Assembly: GCA_963726825.1 (NCBI GenBank)
Contig: CAVSDT010000002.1
Span: 1,426,001 to 1,490,000 of the forward strand
Reading direction: 5' to 3'
Source of the DNA: DATLGB01 sp963726825
Lineage (GTDB): Bacteria; Actinomycetota; Thermoleophilia; Solirubrobacterales; Solirubrobacteraceae
Length of the DNA stretch: 64,000 bases
Part shown: piece by piece, positions 17,899 through 28,735 of the stretch
How positions within the stretch are numbered: the first letter of the stretch is position 1
Layout: every line of letters starts with the position of its first letter
Notes under the pieces: generated by a model
The model's input: the letters and a program-made list of their open reading frames with translations, nothing else
The model's database searches: none
Told to the model about the DNA's origin: nothing
Position numbers and translations under genes: made by a program

Positions 17899-18730
17899 GT
17901 GTCCTCCTCGATGGTCATTGCCTTGAAGCGCCGCATGTTCTCCGTCATGGCGATCTCCGTCGGGAGCCGCTCCATGCTGGAGGCGCCGAAGAAGCCGACG
18001 ACGCCCGTCGTGTCGGTCGAGGACGTGCTGCGCGTCGCCGGGCTCGGCGATCGGCCCGCCGTGGCAGAGGCACAGGACGTCCGGGTTGACCTCCGCGGCC
18101 GCCTCGCTGCATCGCCTGGACGCGCTCGACCGCCTCGTCGAGCGTGACGCCCGAGTGCGCGCCGATGGTCCCGCCCGTGGTCAGCCCCATGTGCGGGACG
18201 AGGACGTCGGCGCCGGCGTCGGCCATCGCCCGGGCCTCCTCCACGGTGAAGACGTAGGGCGCGGTCAGCAGGTCGAGCGCGCGCGCGTGGCGGATCATCT
18301 CGACCTCGAGCCCGTAGCCCATGCCGGTCTCCTCCAGCCCCGCCCGCATCGTGCCGTCGATCAGGCCGACGGTCGGGAAGTTCTGCACGCCGCTGAAGCC
18401 CTCGGCCTTGACCTGCTCGAGGAAGCGCGGCATCAGGCGGAAGGGGTCGGTGCCGCAGACGCCGGCCAGCACCGGCGTGTCCTGCACGACCGGCAGGACC
18501 TCGCGGGCCATGTCCATGACGATCGCGTTCGCGTCGCCGTAGGGCATCATCCCGGCCAGCGAGCCGCGGCCCGCCATCCGGTAGCGCCCGGAGTTGTAGA
18601 TGATGATCAGGTCCGCGCCGCCCGCCTCGGCGAACTTCGCCGACAGCCCGGTGCCGGCGCCCGCGCCGATGATCGGCTTGCCGTCGGCCACCTGCCCGCG
18701 CAGCCGGCTGAGCACTTCGTCGCGGGTCAT
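17895..18730 (-). CDS. TIM-barrel protein, phosphoenolpyruvate hydrolase-like family (frameshifted)
   Basis: Partner protein of UPF0261/Tm-1, about 275 residues. Readable blocks are DGKPIIGAGAGTGLSAKFAE, IIIYNSGRYRMAGRGSL, FSGVQNFPTVGLIDG and ADVLVPHMGLTTGGTIG. After QAMQ the frame is lost (extra base near 18106) and recovered as EAAAEVNPDVLCLCHGGPIA, then again near 18016 to reach GVVGFFGASSMERLP and a TGA overlapping the cupin ATG. The ATG at 18730 has AGGAG 9 bases upstream, supporting a separate gene. However, the preceding UPF0261 frame runs into it with no stop, so it may be fused as in plant Tm-1. The enzymatic activity of the family is not established. Confidence 0.8.
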
Positions 18731-19975
18731 GAGGTCGCTCTCCTGGATGAGCTCGTGGAGCCGGTCGGCCATCGCGACGGCGACGGCGTGGTCGTTGACG
18801 TCGGCGTCGACCTCGTGGACCTCCACGCGGTCGGTGTCGATCCCCTCGCGCAGCGCGTCGAACAGCGCTGCGTCGGCCTCGGGGTCGTGGAACGGCTGCC
18901 CCTCGGCGTCGATCGCCGACACGCCGCCGAGCGGCACGAAGAGCACCGTGGGTCCCGTGGCGGCGTTGACAGCTTGCGCGCGATGCGCCGGCCGAGCTCG
19001 GCGTTCTCCTCCGGCGTCGTGCGCATGAGGGTGATCGTCGGGTTGTGCACGTAGAGGTTGCGGTCCTCGAACGTGCGGCGGCACCGTGTCGCGCGGGCCG
19101 AAGTTGACCATGTCCAGCGCGCCGAGCGAGACGACCTGCGGCACGCCGGCACGGCCTGCGGCCTCCAGCCGGTCGGGCCCCGCCGACAGCACCCCGCCGA
19201 CGAGCTCGTCGGCCAGCTCGGTGGTCGTGAGCGTCCAGGACGCCGACGAGATAGCCCGCCGTCGATCAGCGCCTCGAAGGACTGGCCGCCGGTGCCGGTG
19301 GCGTGGAAGACGAGCACCTCGTAGCCGAGCCCTTCCAGCCGCTCGCGCGCGCGCGGTGACGCCCTGGCGTCGTGACCCCGAACATCGTGGCGGCGACGAG
19401 CGGGCGCCCCTCGACGCCGGGCGGGACCGTGGCCTGCGCCATCCCGACGATGGCGCCGGCGGCGTTGGCGAGGATCTGCGCGGAGATCGCGTTGACCCCG
19501 GCGATGTCGACGACGGAGTACGTCATCGTCACGTCCTTGGCGCCGACGTAGGGCCGCGTGTCCCCGGAGGCGATCGTCGAGACGATCAGCTTCGGCACGC
19601 CCGATCGGCAGGTCGCGCATCGCCGCGGCGGCGACGGACGCGTTGCCCGAGCCGCCGACGGACGCGACGCCCTGCAGGCGCCCGTCCTCGAGCAGCTGCG
19701 CGAGCACGACCGCGGCGCCCCGGCCCATGACCTCCATCGCGGCCCCGCGGTCGCCCGCGGAGACGAGCTCGGCGAGGTCGGCGCCCGCGGCGCGGGCCAC
19801 CTCCTCGCGGGAGACGTCGGGCTGCCACCCGCGGCTCGCCGAGCACCCCGACGTCGACGAGCAGCGTCTGCATCCCGAGCTCGCTGACCCGGTCGCGCAG
19901 GTAGGCGTACTCGTCGCCCTTGGTGTCGAGGGTGCCGAGGAGGACGATCGTGGATGCGCCGGACACGGCCGTCAT
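18731..19975 (-). CDS. Tm-1-like ATP-binding protein, UPF0261 (frameshifted)
   Basis: A UPF0261 protein of about 410 residues, related to the N-terminal half of the tomato virus-resistance protein Tm-1. Recognisable blocks in different frames are IVLLGTLDTKGDEYAYLRD at the N-terminus, GVASVGGSGNASVA, TIASGDTRPYVGAKDV, EVLVFHATGTGGQSFEAL, VVSLGALDMVNFGPRD and the C-terminal PLGGVSAIDAEGQPFHDPEA. At least five single-base insertions break it. The ATG at 19975 overlaps the LivF stop. The frame continues into the TIM-barrel partner without a stop. In bacteria these two genes are usually adjacent and found with transporters and catabolic enzymes; the reaction is unknown. Confidence 0.8.
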
Positions 19976-20693
19976 CCGTGCTGCACGCCGAGCCAGCGGC
20001 GCTGCGCCTCGGGATCGGCGACGAGCTCCTTGGCGGTCGTCTCGGCGGCGATCTCGCCGCCGACCATCACGAGCTGGCGCTCGGCGATCGCGGTCGCGAC
20101 GGCGAGGTTCTGCTCGACCACGAGGATCGCCAGGCCCTCCGCGGCGAGCTCGCTGGAACGTCTCGATCAGCATCTCGATGATCGTCGGCGCCAGGCCCTC
20201 GGAGGGCTCGTCCATGATCAGCAGCTTGGGGTTGCCCAGCAGCGCGCGGCCGATCGCGAGCATCTGCTGCTCGCCGCCGGAGAGCTGCGTGCCGCCGTTC
20301 TCCTTGCGCTCGGCGAGGCGCGGGAACAGCTCGTAGACGGCGTCGACGGTCCAGCGGTGCTCGCCACGCCGGGGCGCGGCCATGCGCAGGTGCTCGTCGA
20401 CGGTCAGCGACTCGAACAGCCGCCGGCCCTGCGGCACGTAGCCGATGCCCGTGCCGCGCGACCTTGTAGGACGGCCGGCCGACGAGCTCGGTTGCCGTCG
20501 AAGCGATCGAGCCTCGCCGGACTTGCGGGGCGTGCATCTGCATGATCGCGTTGCACAGCGTCGTCTTGCCCATGCCGTTGCGGCCGATCAGCGAGACGGG
20601 CTCGTGGCCCATCTCGAACGACACGCCCTGCAGCACGTGGGCGCGCCCGTAGAAGACGTGGAGGTCTGCGACCTTGAGGAGCACGTCGCTCAT
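19972..20693 (-). CDS. livF: branched-chain amino acid-type ABC transporter ATP-binding protein LivF (frameshifted)
   Basis: The second ATPase of a LivFGHMJ-type importer, about 235 residues. Motifs survive in different frames: LHVFYGRAHVLQGVSFEM, Walker A SLIGRNGMGKTTL, signature QLSGGEQQMLAIGRALLG and Walker B LLIMDEPSEGLAPTI. The C-terminus reads RRWLGVQHG before a TGA that overlaps the Tm-1-like start. Single-base insertions near 20160, 20460, 20490 and 20520 break the frame. It begins in an ATGA overlap with LivG. Confidence 0.85.
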
Positions 20694-21495
20694 GAGACCG
20701 CCTCGATCCCGTCGTCGGTGACGCGGCCGCCGAGGTAGAGCTCGTGCACGAGCTCGTTGGCGCGGATCTCGTCCGGGCGTGCCCTCGACGATCTTCTGGC
20801 CGTCGTGCATCATCGTGACGCAGGTCGGCGACGCGCAGGGCGACGTCCATGTCGTGCTCGATGAGGATGAGCGTGATCGCGGGGTCGAGCTGCAGCAGCA
20901 GGTCGGTGAGCGCCACGCGCTCGCCGCGCGAGAGCCCGGAGGCCGGCTCGTCGAGCAGCATCAGCTTGCGGGTCGGCGGCGCGGGCCATGCCCGACCTCG
21001 AGCTGGCGCTGCTCGCCGTGCGAGAGCGCTGCCGACGAGCGTCTGCGAGCTTGCTCGGTGAGCCCGACGCGCTCGGCGACCTCGCGGGCGCGCTCGCGCA
21101 TCTCGCCGTCGACGGCCCGGCGCACGCAGCTGCAGATGGCCGCCGCGGGTGCCGAGCACGGCGAGGTAGAGGTTGTCCTCGACGGTCAGGCCGAGGAACA
21201 GCCGCGACTTCTGGTAGGTCGCGGCCCATGCCGCGCTTGCGTGCGATCCGCGGCTGGCAGCGGCCGACGTCCTCGCCCTGGAACTCGATCGTCCCGGAGG
21301 TCGGCGGCGATGTCCCCGGAGATGACGTTGAACAGCGTGGTCTTCCCCGCGCCGTTGGGGCCGAGGATGGCGCGGCGCTCGCCGTGCGCGACGTCGAGGT
21401 CGACGTCGCGCACGGCGTGCGAGCCCGCCGAACCGCCGGCCGACCCCCCGCAAGCGGAGGATCGGCTCGGCAGTTGACTGCGGTTCCGGCGTCAT
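20690..21495 (-). CDS. livG: branched-chain amino acid-type ABC transporter ATP-binding protein LivG (frameshifted)
   Basis: The first ATPase of the importer, about 260 residues. Visible are ILRLRGVGRRFGGL, Walker A ILGPNGAGKTTLFNVISGD, SRLFLGLTVEDNLYLAVLG, a signature-like SHGEQRQLE block, Walker B LMLLDEPASGLSRGE and ILIEHDMDVALRVAD. Clear single-base insertions lie at about 21220, 21300 and 21420, each at a codon boundary of the restored frame. The start overlaps the substrate-binding-protein stop (ATGA), and the end overlaps the LivF start. Confidence 0.85.
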
Positions 21496-23019
21496 GCTGG
21501 TTCGGCTAGCCGACCGATCTTGACGGACTTCGACGTTGCCCGCCCACGGCAGGTCGCGCTTCTCGCAGCCCGGGGCCTTGCGACCCGGAGCCGGCGTGCT
21601 GTCGGAGAAGGTGCCGCCGAACGTCTGGTCGACGTCCGTCGATCGGCGGCGACCGTCTTGACCGCGAGCTTCCCGTCCTTCATGTACAGCTGCTGGTTGA
21701 AGTTCGTCGAACTCCGCCTGACGGTTCTCGTCGAGCTTGATCTCGCCGTACGGGGCGGGCAGCACGACCTTCGACATCGCGTCCTGCAGCGGCTTCTGGC
21801 CACCGGAGATGTCGCCCTTGACGGCCTTGAGGCCCTCGATCAGCGCCCACGTGTTCACGTAGTAGCCGTAGGTGAACGTCGAAGCAGCCTGCGGAGCGGC
21901 GTCGCCACCCGGGCGGGATCTCCGTGAACCACTTGCCGATGATGTTGTTGGCGTAGTCCTGCGCGCCCGGGGTGTCCAGGTCGCCCGCCGTGCCGGCGCT
22001 GCCGATGTAGGTGCCGGCGACGCGCGGCCCGAGCTGCTCGAACTGGCCCGGGGTGCCCCAGAACAGGTTGCCCATGAACTTCTTCGGGTCGATCGGGCCC
22101 TTGGCCTGCTCGTAGGCCTTCAGGAACGGGATGAGCCCCGCGCCGCCGACCGCGACGAACGTGCCGTCGACGTTCGGGGCCGCCTGCTGCGCGAAGGACG
22201 AGTAGTCCGTCGTGTTCAGCGGCGGGAAGACGCGCTTGGTGACCTGGCCGCCCGCCGCGCAGAAGTCGGCGATGAAGCCGGCCGCCGACGTCCAGCCGAA
22301 CGAGTAGTCGTCGGCGATGACCGCGGCCTTGCTCCAGCCGAGCTGGTTGTAGGCGATCTCGCCGAGGCCGGCGTTCCACTGCGCGCCGTCGCCGTTGAAG
22401 CGGAAGAAGTTCGGCGCCTGGACCTTCAGCGTCGTGTCCTGCGCGCCGGCGGATGCCGTCGACGAACGTCTTGTCGGGGTGCTGCTTGGCGTAGTTGGCG
22501 ACCGCGATCGACTCGTCACCGGACAGCGGCCCGATCATGACGTCGGCGTCCAGCTGCTCCATGAGCGTGCGGGTCTCCTTGATCGCGGTGTCCGCGCGTG
22601 TCGTCGCCGCAGCCGACGCCGACGAGCTTGAGCGGATGACCGCCGATGGCGCCGCCGACCCAGCCGTCACGCGGCTTCTTCGGGTTCTTCGGGCGACCGC
22701 CGGCGAACTGCGAGATCGCCGACACGACGCCGGCCATGTTCTGGTTGTCGAACGTGCCGAACGCGCCCTGGCACTCCGACAGGACGCCGATCTTGATCGG
22801 CGTCTTGCTGCCGCCCTTCTCCTCCGGCACCGCGGGCTGCGGCTTCGGCCAGTCGATGTTGGCGGCGGGCAGGGCGCCGCCGGACTTCGTCTTGACCTCG
22901 CTGGTCTTCGAGTCCCCGCTGTCGCTCGAGCTCGAGCCACAACCGGTGGCCACCACCGCTGCGGCGCCGAGGACGGCAACCGTCCAGACGGGCCCCCCGC
23001 GCAAGTTGCGCTTCAACAT
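21492..23019 (-). CDS. ABC transporter substrate-binding lipoprotein, Leu/Ile/Val-binding type (frameshifted)
   Basis: A periplasmic-binding-protein-like lipoprotein of about 500 residues. The N-terminus is a signal peptide with lipobox VVATGC followed by a Ser-rich linker. The ligand-binding folds include TPIKIGVLSECQGAFGTFDN, DVMIGPLSGDESIAVANY, VQAPNFFRFNGDGAQWNAGL, AAVIADDYSFGWTSAAGF and GTFVAVGGAGLIPF. AGGAG lies 6 bases before the ATG at 23019. Insertions near 21531, 21640, 21711, 21909, 22450 and 22600 break it; restored, it ends VKIGRLAEPA with TGA overlapping LivG. The ligand is unknown but probably an amide- or carboxylate-containing compound. Confidence 0.87.
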
Positions 23020-23104
23020 GCTGCTCCTCTCCCCCCCAGCGCTCTTCGCCGGGCTGTCACTTCAGATGGTCAGTACTGCGGGCCGGCCGCTCATGCGGCC
23101 GGGT

Positions 23105-24132
23105 TCAACGTCGCCGGGTGCCCCTCTCGTGGGACCCGTCTGCGCTCGGCTTGCGCCGGGTGGCGCCGCCGATGCGCTGCCCGATGCCGAACAGGCCGTC
23201 GGGGGAGACGAGGACGATCACGAGGAAGACGACGCCGATGAGCGTGTGGAAGCGGTCCCCGATGAACCCGACGTCCTGCGCGTAGTTGTTGAGGAGCACG
23301 AACACGAGCGCGCCGAGCCAGGCGCCCTCGAGGCGGTACAGGCCGCCGATGACCGCGATCACCAGGACGTCGATCGTCGCGGCCAACCCGATGGTCGACG
23401 GCGCGATCTGGCCGTTCCACCACACGAAGAGGATGCCGCCGATCGCCGCGATGAGGCCGGCGAAGCCGAACGCGAGCGTGCGGTGCAGCGCGACGTTGTA
23501 GCCGAGCGAGCTCATGCGGACCGGGTCGTCGCGCATGCCCTGCAGCGCCAGGCCGAACGGCGTGCGCGACGACGTAGCGCAGACAGCAGGTAGACGGCCA
23601 GCGCCACGGCGAGCGGTCACGAGGTAGAGGCGCTCCGGGTGCGTCGGTGCGGCTGATGACGTCCGGCGCGCGGATGCCGCTGATGCCGCCGAAGCCCGGA
23701 CAGGCTCGTGACCTGGCCGAAGAACAGGTTGGCGATCACGGAGAAGACCAGCGTGATCATCAGGAAGTAGATGCCGTAGCTGCGGCTCGCGATCGCGCCG
23801 AAGACGAGGGCGACGACGACGGCGATGAGGACCGCGACGATCGACGCCCGGCAGCAGGTCCCAGCCGAGGTTGAGGCCCTTGGTGTTGCCGTTGGTCGTC
23901 AGGTTGCCGAGCGCGAAGCCGGCGACGCCGTAGATCGCCGACCTGCGCCAGCGAGACCATGCCGCCGTAGGCCGACAGGAAGATCAGGCTCGCGGCGACG
24001 ATGCCGAGGATCAGCGCCTGCGTCAGCAGCGTCGCGATCCAGTAGCCGTTGACGTACAGGCGGCGCGAGCGACGAGCAGGACCACGATCACGATGCCCGC
24101 GCCGCGCGGCGCGGCCGCCGACGGCGGCTCAT
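23105..24132 (-). CDS. livM: branched-chain amino acid-type ABC transporter permease LivM (frameshifted)
   Basis: Integral membrane permease of about 335 residues, largely hydrophobic. Blocks readable in different frames are YVNGYWIATLLTQALI, SAYGGMVSLAQV, a run equivalent to IYFLMITLVFSVIANLFF, GLALQGMRDDPVRMSSLGYN (the EAA-like cytoplasmic loop) and ATIDVLVIAVIGGLYRLEGA. The C-terminus reads GGATRRKPSADG and stops at 23105. Several single-base insertions fall between 23570 and 24065. The ATG at 24132 overlaps the LivH stop. Confidence 0.85.
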
Positions 24133-25193
24133 GCCGGCCGCCCGAAGAGGCCGAGCGGGCGGACCGCGAGCACGATCGCCAGCAGCACGAAGGTGAAGAT
24201 GATCGAGTAGAAGGTGTAGTCGGCCGGCAGGTACGCGGCGGCGAAGTTGGTCGACGAGCCCGAGCAGCAGCGCCCCGATCGCGGCCCCGCCGAGCGAGCC
24301 CATCCCGCCGATGATCACGACGACCAGCGAGTTCAGCAGCCAGTTCGCGTCGACCCCCGGCGCGAGGCGACGCGAACGAGCCGCCGACGACGCCGCCCAT
24401 GCCCGCCAGGGCGGAGCCGACGAAGAAGGCGACGGCGAAGGTGAGCTGGATGTTGATGCCCATCGCGGCGACCATCTCGCGGTCGTCGACGCCGGCGCGG
24501 ATGACCATGCCGGTGCGCGTGCGCTTGAGCCAGAACCAGAGCGCCGACGCCGATCACGATGCCGATGGCGAGGATGATCAGGCGCGTCAGCGTGTACTGC
24601 ACGCCGGCGACCTGCAGGTTGACGAACTTGTCGAACGCGCCGGGCCAGGAGATGTCCTGCGCGACGCCGCCGAAGTGGGCGAGCATCTGGTCGGCGAGGA
24701 TGATCGAGACGGCGATCGTGATCAGCGCCTGGCGCAGGTCCTGGCCCTGGTTCCAGCGCAGGAACAGCTGCTGCATGACCAGGCCCATGACCGCGACGAC
24801 CAGCGTGCCGACGAGCAGCGGGACGACCCACTGGGTGAAGCCGACCTGGTCGCTGGAGAGGCCGAAGGCGCCGCCCTCGCCGACCATGCTGCGCTGCAGC
24901 TTGAGGGCGACGTAGCCGCCGAAGAGGAAGAACGCGCCGTGCGCCATGTTGACGACGCGCATGAGACCGAAGATGAGCGTGAAGCCGCTCGCCACGACGA
25001 AGTACAGCGCCGCCGCCGTGAGGCCGTTGAGCAGCGTGACGAGGAAGTTCTTCGGGTCGCTGATGGCCGGGCCGAACGTCGCTCCGCTGGCGATGAACAG
25101 GACCCACACGACCGGCAGCCCGATGGCGAGACCAACGAGGATGCGGGCGGTCGGTCGCTGCTTCTGCGGCGGGGTAGCGGCGATCTCAGTCAT
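24129..25193 (-). CDS. livH: branched-chain amino acid-type ABC transporter permease LivH (frameshifted)
   Basis: Integral membrane permease of about 350 residues. The N-terminal two thirds is intact: LVTLLNGLTAAALYFVVASG, TLIFGLMRVVNMAHGAFFL and ISWPGAFDKFVNLQVAGVQY are characteristic. Later blocks in other frames are GMVIRAGVDDREMVAAMGIN (EAA loop) and WLLNSLVVVIIGGMGSLGGA, then a C-terminal VRPLGLFGRPA. Insertions lie near 24543, 24370 and 24255. It is the first transporter gene in the leftward direction; a LacI-type palindrome about 48 bases upstream suggests an internal promoter. Confidence 0.87.
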
Positions 25194-25240
25194 GGACGAG
25201 GCGGAACGTAACAGGAGTCACGGACGCTGCGCAAGTGCTT

Positions 25241-25255
25241 TGGCAATCGTTTGTC
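25241..25255. promoter_or_regulatory. possible LacI-type operator upstream of livH
   Basis: TGGCAATCGTTTGTC is a near-palindrome (GGCAA...TTGTC around a central CG) of the LacI-operator form. It sits in an AT-richer gap between the amidase end and livH, 48 bases before the livH ATG. It resembles but does not match the TAGGCAAACGTT sites at 1.2 and 2.3 kb, so the binding protein may be another LacI-family member. Confidence 0.35.
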
Positions 25256-25282
25256 TTCGGCGTGTCAGCGATTGCGCGGCAC

Positions 25283-26548
25283 TCACCCGCAAGTGCGTCC
25301 AGCGGGCTCGCGGCGCGAGCGCCGGCGCGCTCGAGCGCGAGGGCCGCGCCGAGCAGCGTGCGGCTGTCGCGGGCGGCCAGCTGCAGCTCGCCGATGGCGA
25401 TCGCCGGCCAGCCGAGGGTGCTGAACGGCCGGGTGTAGGCCGAGAGCGCGAGACGCACCTCGAGCTCGTCGACCCCGGCCCGCGGGAGCTCGGCGAGACC
25501 GAGCGTCGGGGACGCGATGACGTCGACGTCCGGGGCGGTGTCCGCCGCCATGCGCCAGGCCGCCAGGGCGCGGTACGCGCCGGCGAGGGCGTCGTGGTCG
25601 ACGTCCTGCGCCGCGGCGAGCTTGACCCGGATCGTGCGGCCGTAGGCGTCCGCGCAGGAGGGGAACGTCGCGGCGTGCGCGGCCGCCGCCTCGGCGCCGA
25701 AGATCGGCCAGGTGTCGGCCTCGGGAGACGGCAGCGCGACCTCGCGCACGTGGGCGCCGAGACGCGGCGAACAGCGCGAGGACGACGTCCGCGCGCGGAT
25801 CGCGGCCCCCGGCCGCCCCGGCCTGCCCCGTGAGGTCCGGCGGCGCGGTGAGGACGCCGACCCGCAGGCCGGCCAGGCTCGCGCGCGGCGCCACGAGCGG
25901 CGTCCCCGACAGCACGGCGTGGGCGAGGGCGCACTCGCGCACCGTCCGCGCCATCGGCCCGACGGTGTCGTAGGAGGGCGCCAGCGGGTGGACGCCCGCG
26001 ACGGACACCTCCCCCAGCGCCGGCTTGAGCCCGACGACGCCGCACGCCGCGGCGGGCATGCGCACGGAGCCGCCGGTGTCGGTGCCGAGCGCGAGCGGGA
26101 CGAGGCCCGCGGCGAGCACCGCGGCGTTGCCGCCGCTCGAGCCGCCCGCGATGCGTCCGGGGCGCCGCGGGTTGACGACGTCACCGAAGACGGGGTTCTG
26201 GCCGGTCGCGCCCCAGGCGAACTCGTCGGCGTTGGTCTTCGCGACGACGATCGCGCCCTCGGCCTCCAGCGCGGCGACCGCCGGCGCCGACCGGTCCGGG
26301 ACGTGCTCGGCGTGCAGGCGCGACGCGTAGGTCGTCCGCACCCCGGCCGTGTCGATCAGGTCCTTGACCACGAGCGCCACACCGGCGAGCCGGCCGGCGA
26401 CGGTCCCCGTGCGCGCGCGGGCCAGCGCCTCGTCGCGGCACAGGGTGATGACCGCGTTGAGCCCGTCGTGGGCCTCCAGCGCATCGAGCGCCTCGCGCAC
26501 GCCGGCCTCCGTCCCGGGCCGCGGGTCCGCCGTCGCCATCCCGTTCAC
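25283..26548 (-). CDS. amidase, GatA/amidase-signature family (frameshifted)
   Basis: An amidase-signature hydrolase of about 420 residues. The Ser-cisSer-Lys triad region is present: Lys in GVALVVKDLIDTAG, GRIAGGSSGGNAAVLAAG and the nucleophile Ser in GTDTGGSVRMPAA. A single insertion near 25760 shifts the frame before RLGAHVREVALPSPEADTW. The start is GTG at 26548 in a GTGA overlap with the ThDP-enzyme stop; ATG at 26539 is the alternative. The end is uncertain: one frame stops at 25283, the other runs to 25186 through an AT-richer stretch. It would release ammonia or an amine from a pathway amide. Confidence 0.82.
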   Translation of the reverse strand: MNGMATADPRPGTEAGVREALDALEAHDGLNAVITLCRDEALARARTGTVAGRLAGVALVVKDLIDTAGVRTTYASRLHAEHVPDRSAPAVAALEAEGAIVVAKTNADEFAWGATGQNPVFGDVVNPRRPGRIAGGSSGGNAAVLAAGLVPLALGTDTGGSVRMPAAACGVVGLKPALGEVSVAGVHPLAPSYDTVGPMARTVRECALAHAVLSGTPLVAPRASLAGLRVGVLTAPPDLTGQAGAAGGRDPRADVVLALFAASRRPRARGRAAVSRGRHLADLRRRGGGRARRDVPLLRGRLRPHDPGQARRGAGRRPRRPRRRVPRPGGLAHGGGHRPGRRRHRVPDARSRRAPAGRGRRARGASRALGLHPAVQHPRLAGDRHRRAAAGRPRQPHAARRGPRARARRRSRREPAGRTCG

Positions 26549-28196
26549 CCCCGCAGCTCCGTCAGCGTCTGGCGCGGGGTGATCGCCTCGGGGTCCACGC
26601 GCAGCTCGATCAGGGCGGGACGACCGCTCGCGAGCGCCGTCCTCGAACGCGCCGGCGAAGTCCTCCGAGCGCTCGACGATCGCCCCGTGCGCGCCGAAGG
26701 CCCGCGCGTAGGCGGCGAAGTCGGGGTTCACGAGGTCCGTGCCGACGACCCGGCCGGGATAGGCGCGCTCCTGGTGCATGCGGATCGTGCCGTACATCCC
26801 GTTGTTGACCACGAGGACGACGATCGGGAGGTCGTGCTGGACGGCCGTCGCGAGCTCCTGGCCCGTCATGAGGAAGTCCCCGTCGCCGGCCAGGCAGACG
26901 ACGACGCGGTCGGGATGCAGCGCCTTGGCCGCCACCGCCGCGGGAACCCCGTAGCCCATGGCGCCGCTGCGCGGGGCCAGCTGGGTCGGGTAGCGGGTGA
27001 AGGCGTAGAAGCGGTGCGCCCACACGGTGAAGTTGCCGGCGCCGCTCGTGAGGATCGCGTCCGGCGGCAGGCGCTCGCGCAGGACGGCCATCACGTCGGT
27101 CATCTGCAGCGCGCCCGGAAGCTCGCGCACGTCCGCCAGGAAGCGCTCGTGGTCGGCGTGCGCCGCGGCGATCAGGCCGTCGCGCAGCCCGTCCGGCGGG
27201 CAGTCGAGCGCCCGCAGCGCGGCCGCGAACGGCGCGAGCGCGGAGACGATGCCGACCTCGGGCTGATAGACGGCGCCGAGCTCGTCCGGGTCGGGATGCA
27301 CGTGGATGAGCCGCTGCGCCGGGGCCGGGACGTCCAGGAGCGAGTAGCCGCCGCTCGGCACCTCGCCGAAGCGCCCGCCGAGCAGCAGCAGGACGTCGGC
27401 GTCGCGGATGCGCTGCGCCAGCGGCGGCGCGATCGCGAGGCCCGCGTGCCCGGCGTAGGCGGGCGAGGTGTTGTCGACGTAGTCCTGACAGCGCCAGGAG
27501 GCGGCGACGGGGATGCCGGAGGCCTCCGCGAACGCCATCACGTCCGCGCCGGCCTGCGCCGTCCAGCCGCCCTCGCCGACGACGATCAACGGCTGCCGCG
27601 CAGCGGCGAGCAGCGCCTGGACGCGCTCGAGGCCCGCCACCCCCGGCCCGGAGGTGGCGGGGACGAACGGCCGCGCGTCGCCGACGTCGGCCTCCTCGAC
27701 GAGCATGTCCTCGGGCAGCGCGACGACGACGGGCCCCGGGCGGCCGGAGGTCGCGACGCGCGAACGCGCGGGCGATCGACCTCCGGGACGCGCTCGGCGG
27801 CGTCGATCTGCGTCGACCCACTTCGCGACGGGCCCGAACACCTGGCGGTAGTCGAGCTCCTGGAAGCCCTCGCGGCCGACGTGTCCGCGGGCCACCTGGC
27901 CGACGAGCAGCAGCATCGGCGTCGAGTCCTGGAAGGCGGTGTGCACGCCGATGCTCGCGTGCGTCGCACCGGGCCCGCGCGTGACGAGGCAGACGCCCGG
28001 GCGGCCCGTGAGCTTCCCGTAGGCCTCCGCCATGTTCGCCGCGCCGCCCTCGTGGCGGCAGACGACGAGGCGCAGGTCCGCGTCGTGCAGCGCGTCGAGC
28101 ACCGCGAGGTAGCTCTCGCCCGGGACGCCGAAGGCCAGGTCGGCGCCGTGGAGCGACGAGCTGGTCGACGAGGATCTGCGCGCCCGTGCGCTTCAC
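26545..28196 (-). CDS. thiamine pyrophosphate-dependent enzyme, acetolactate synthase-like (frameshifted)
   Basis: A ThDP enzyme of about 540 residues with the three-domain layout of acetohydroxyacid synthases and 2-oxoacid decarboxylases. The cofactor Glu region is CRHEGGAANMAEAYGKLTG, the middle domain has GAVYQPEVGI, and the ThDP-motif region has GDGDFLMTGQELATA ending VNNGMYGTI. It starts at GTG 28196 overlapping the cupin stop. Insertions near 28155, 27815, 27790, 27765 and 26640 each restore the frame when removed. It may decarboxylate or ligate an oxoacid intermediate. No regulatory subunit gene is nearby, which argues against a biosynthetic acetolactate synthase. Confidence 0.84.
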
Positions 28197-28735
28197 CGGG
28201 TCACCGGGTGCTCGAGGAAGACGGTCGGCTTCTGGGTCTTGGGCTTGTCCGCGTCGGCCGGGTCGACGTAGCGGATCGTGCGCTTGCCGGCGTGCTCGAC
28301 GGGCAGCAGCAGCACGCGGGCGAAGGCCGACGGCCTCCGCCGTCGTCGTGGTGGCCAGCACCGGATCCGGACCGCGCTCGAACCACGGCTCGCCGGGACC
28401 GTAGGTGTCGACGGCCCCCTCGGAGTCGATCGTGATCTCCCCGTGGAGCAGGACGCGGATGCCCGGGCCCGGGTGCGTGTGCCGGTAGGCGATGCCGCCC
28501 GGCTCGAAGTCGATCCGGTCGGCACGCATCAGCCAGTCCGTCGACGGATCGAGGTCGACCTCGGCCGACAGGAGCGCCTCCGCGGGCGCGTCGCCCGCGG
28601 TGAGCTCCCAGACGAGGCCGCGCCGTCGACGGAGGCCGGGGCGACGTGCGCCGCGTTCGCGGCGACGTCGTAGACGATCCGGTGCGGACCCTCGACCGCG
28701 GCCCCGTCCGGGTGATGGAGGAGCGAGAGCCTCAA
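28193..28735 (-). CDS. cupin domain-containing protein (frameshifted)
   Basis: A protein of about 175 residues with a cupin core (AYRHTHPGPGIRVLLHGEIT, then TYGPGEPWFERGPD) and a C-terminal RTIRYVDPADADKPKTQKP. The start is probably TTG at 28735 in a TTGA overlap with the SDR stop, giving LRLSLLHHPDG at the N-terminus. Frame breaks lie near 28330 and 28620. The stop overlaps the ThDP-enzyme GTG. Role in the pathway unknown; two further cupins occur in the same island. Confidence 0.75.

Noticed and set aside
26545..28196. Biosynthetic acetolactate synthase (IlvB)
   Set aside because: There is no small regulatory subunit gene nearby and the operon is catabolic, so only the ThDP-enzyme family is claimed.
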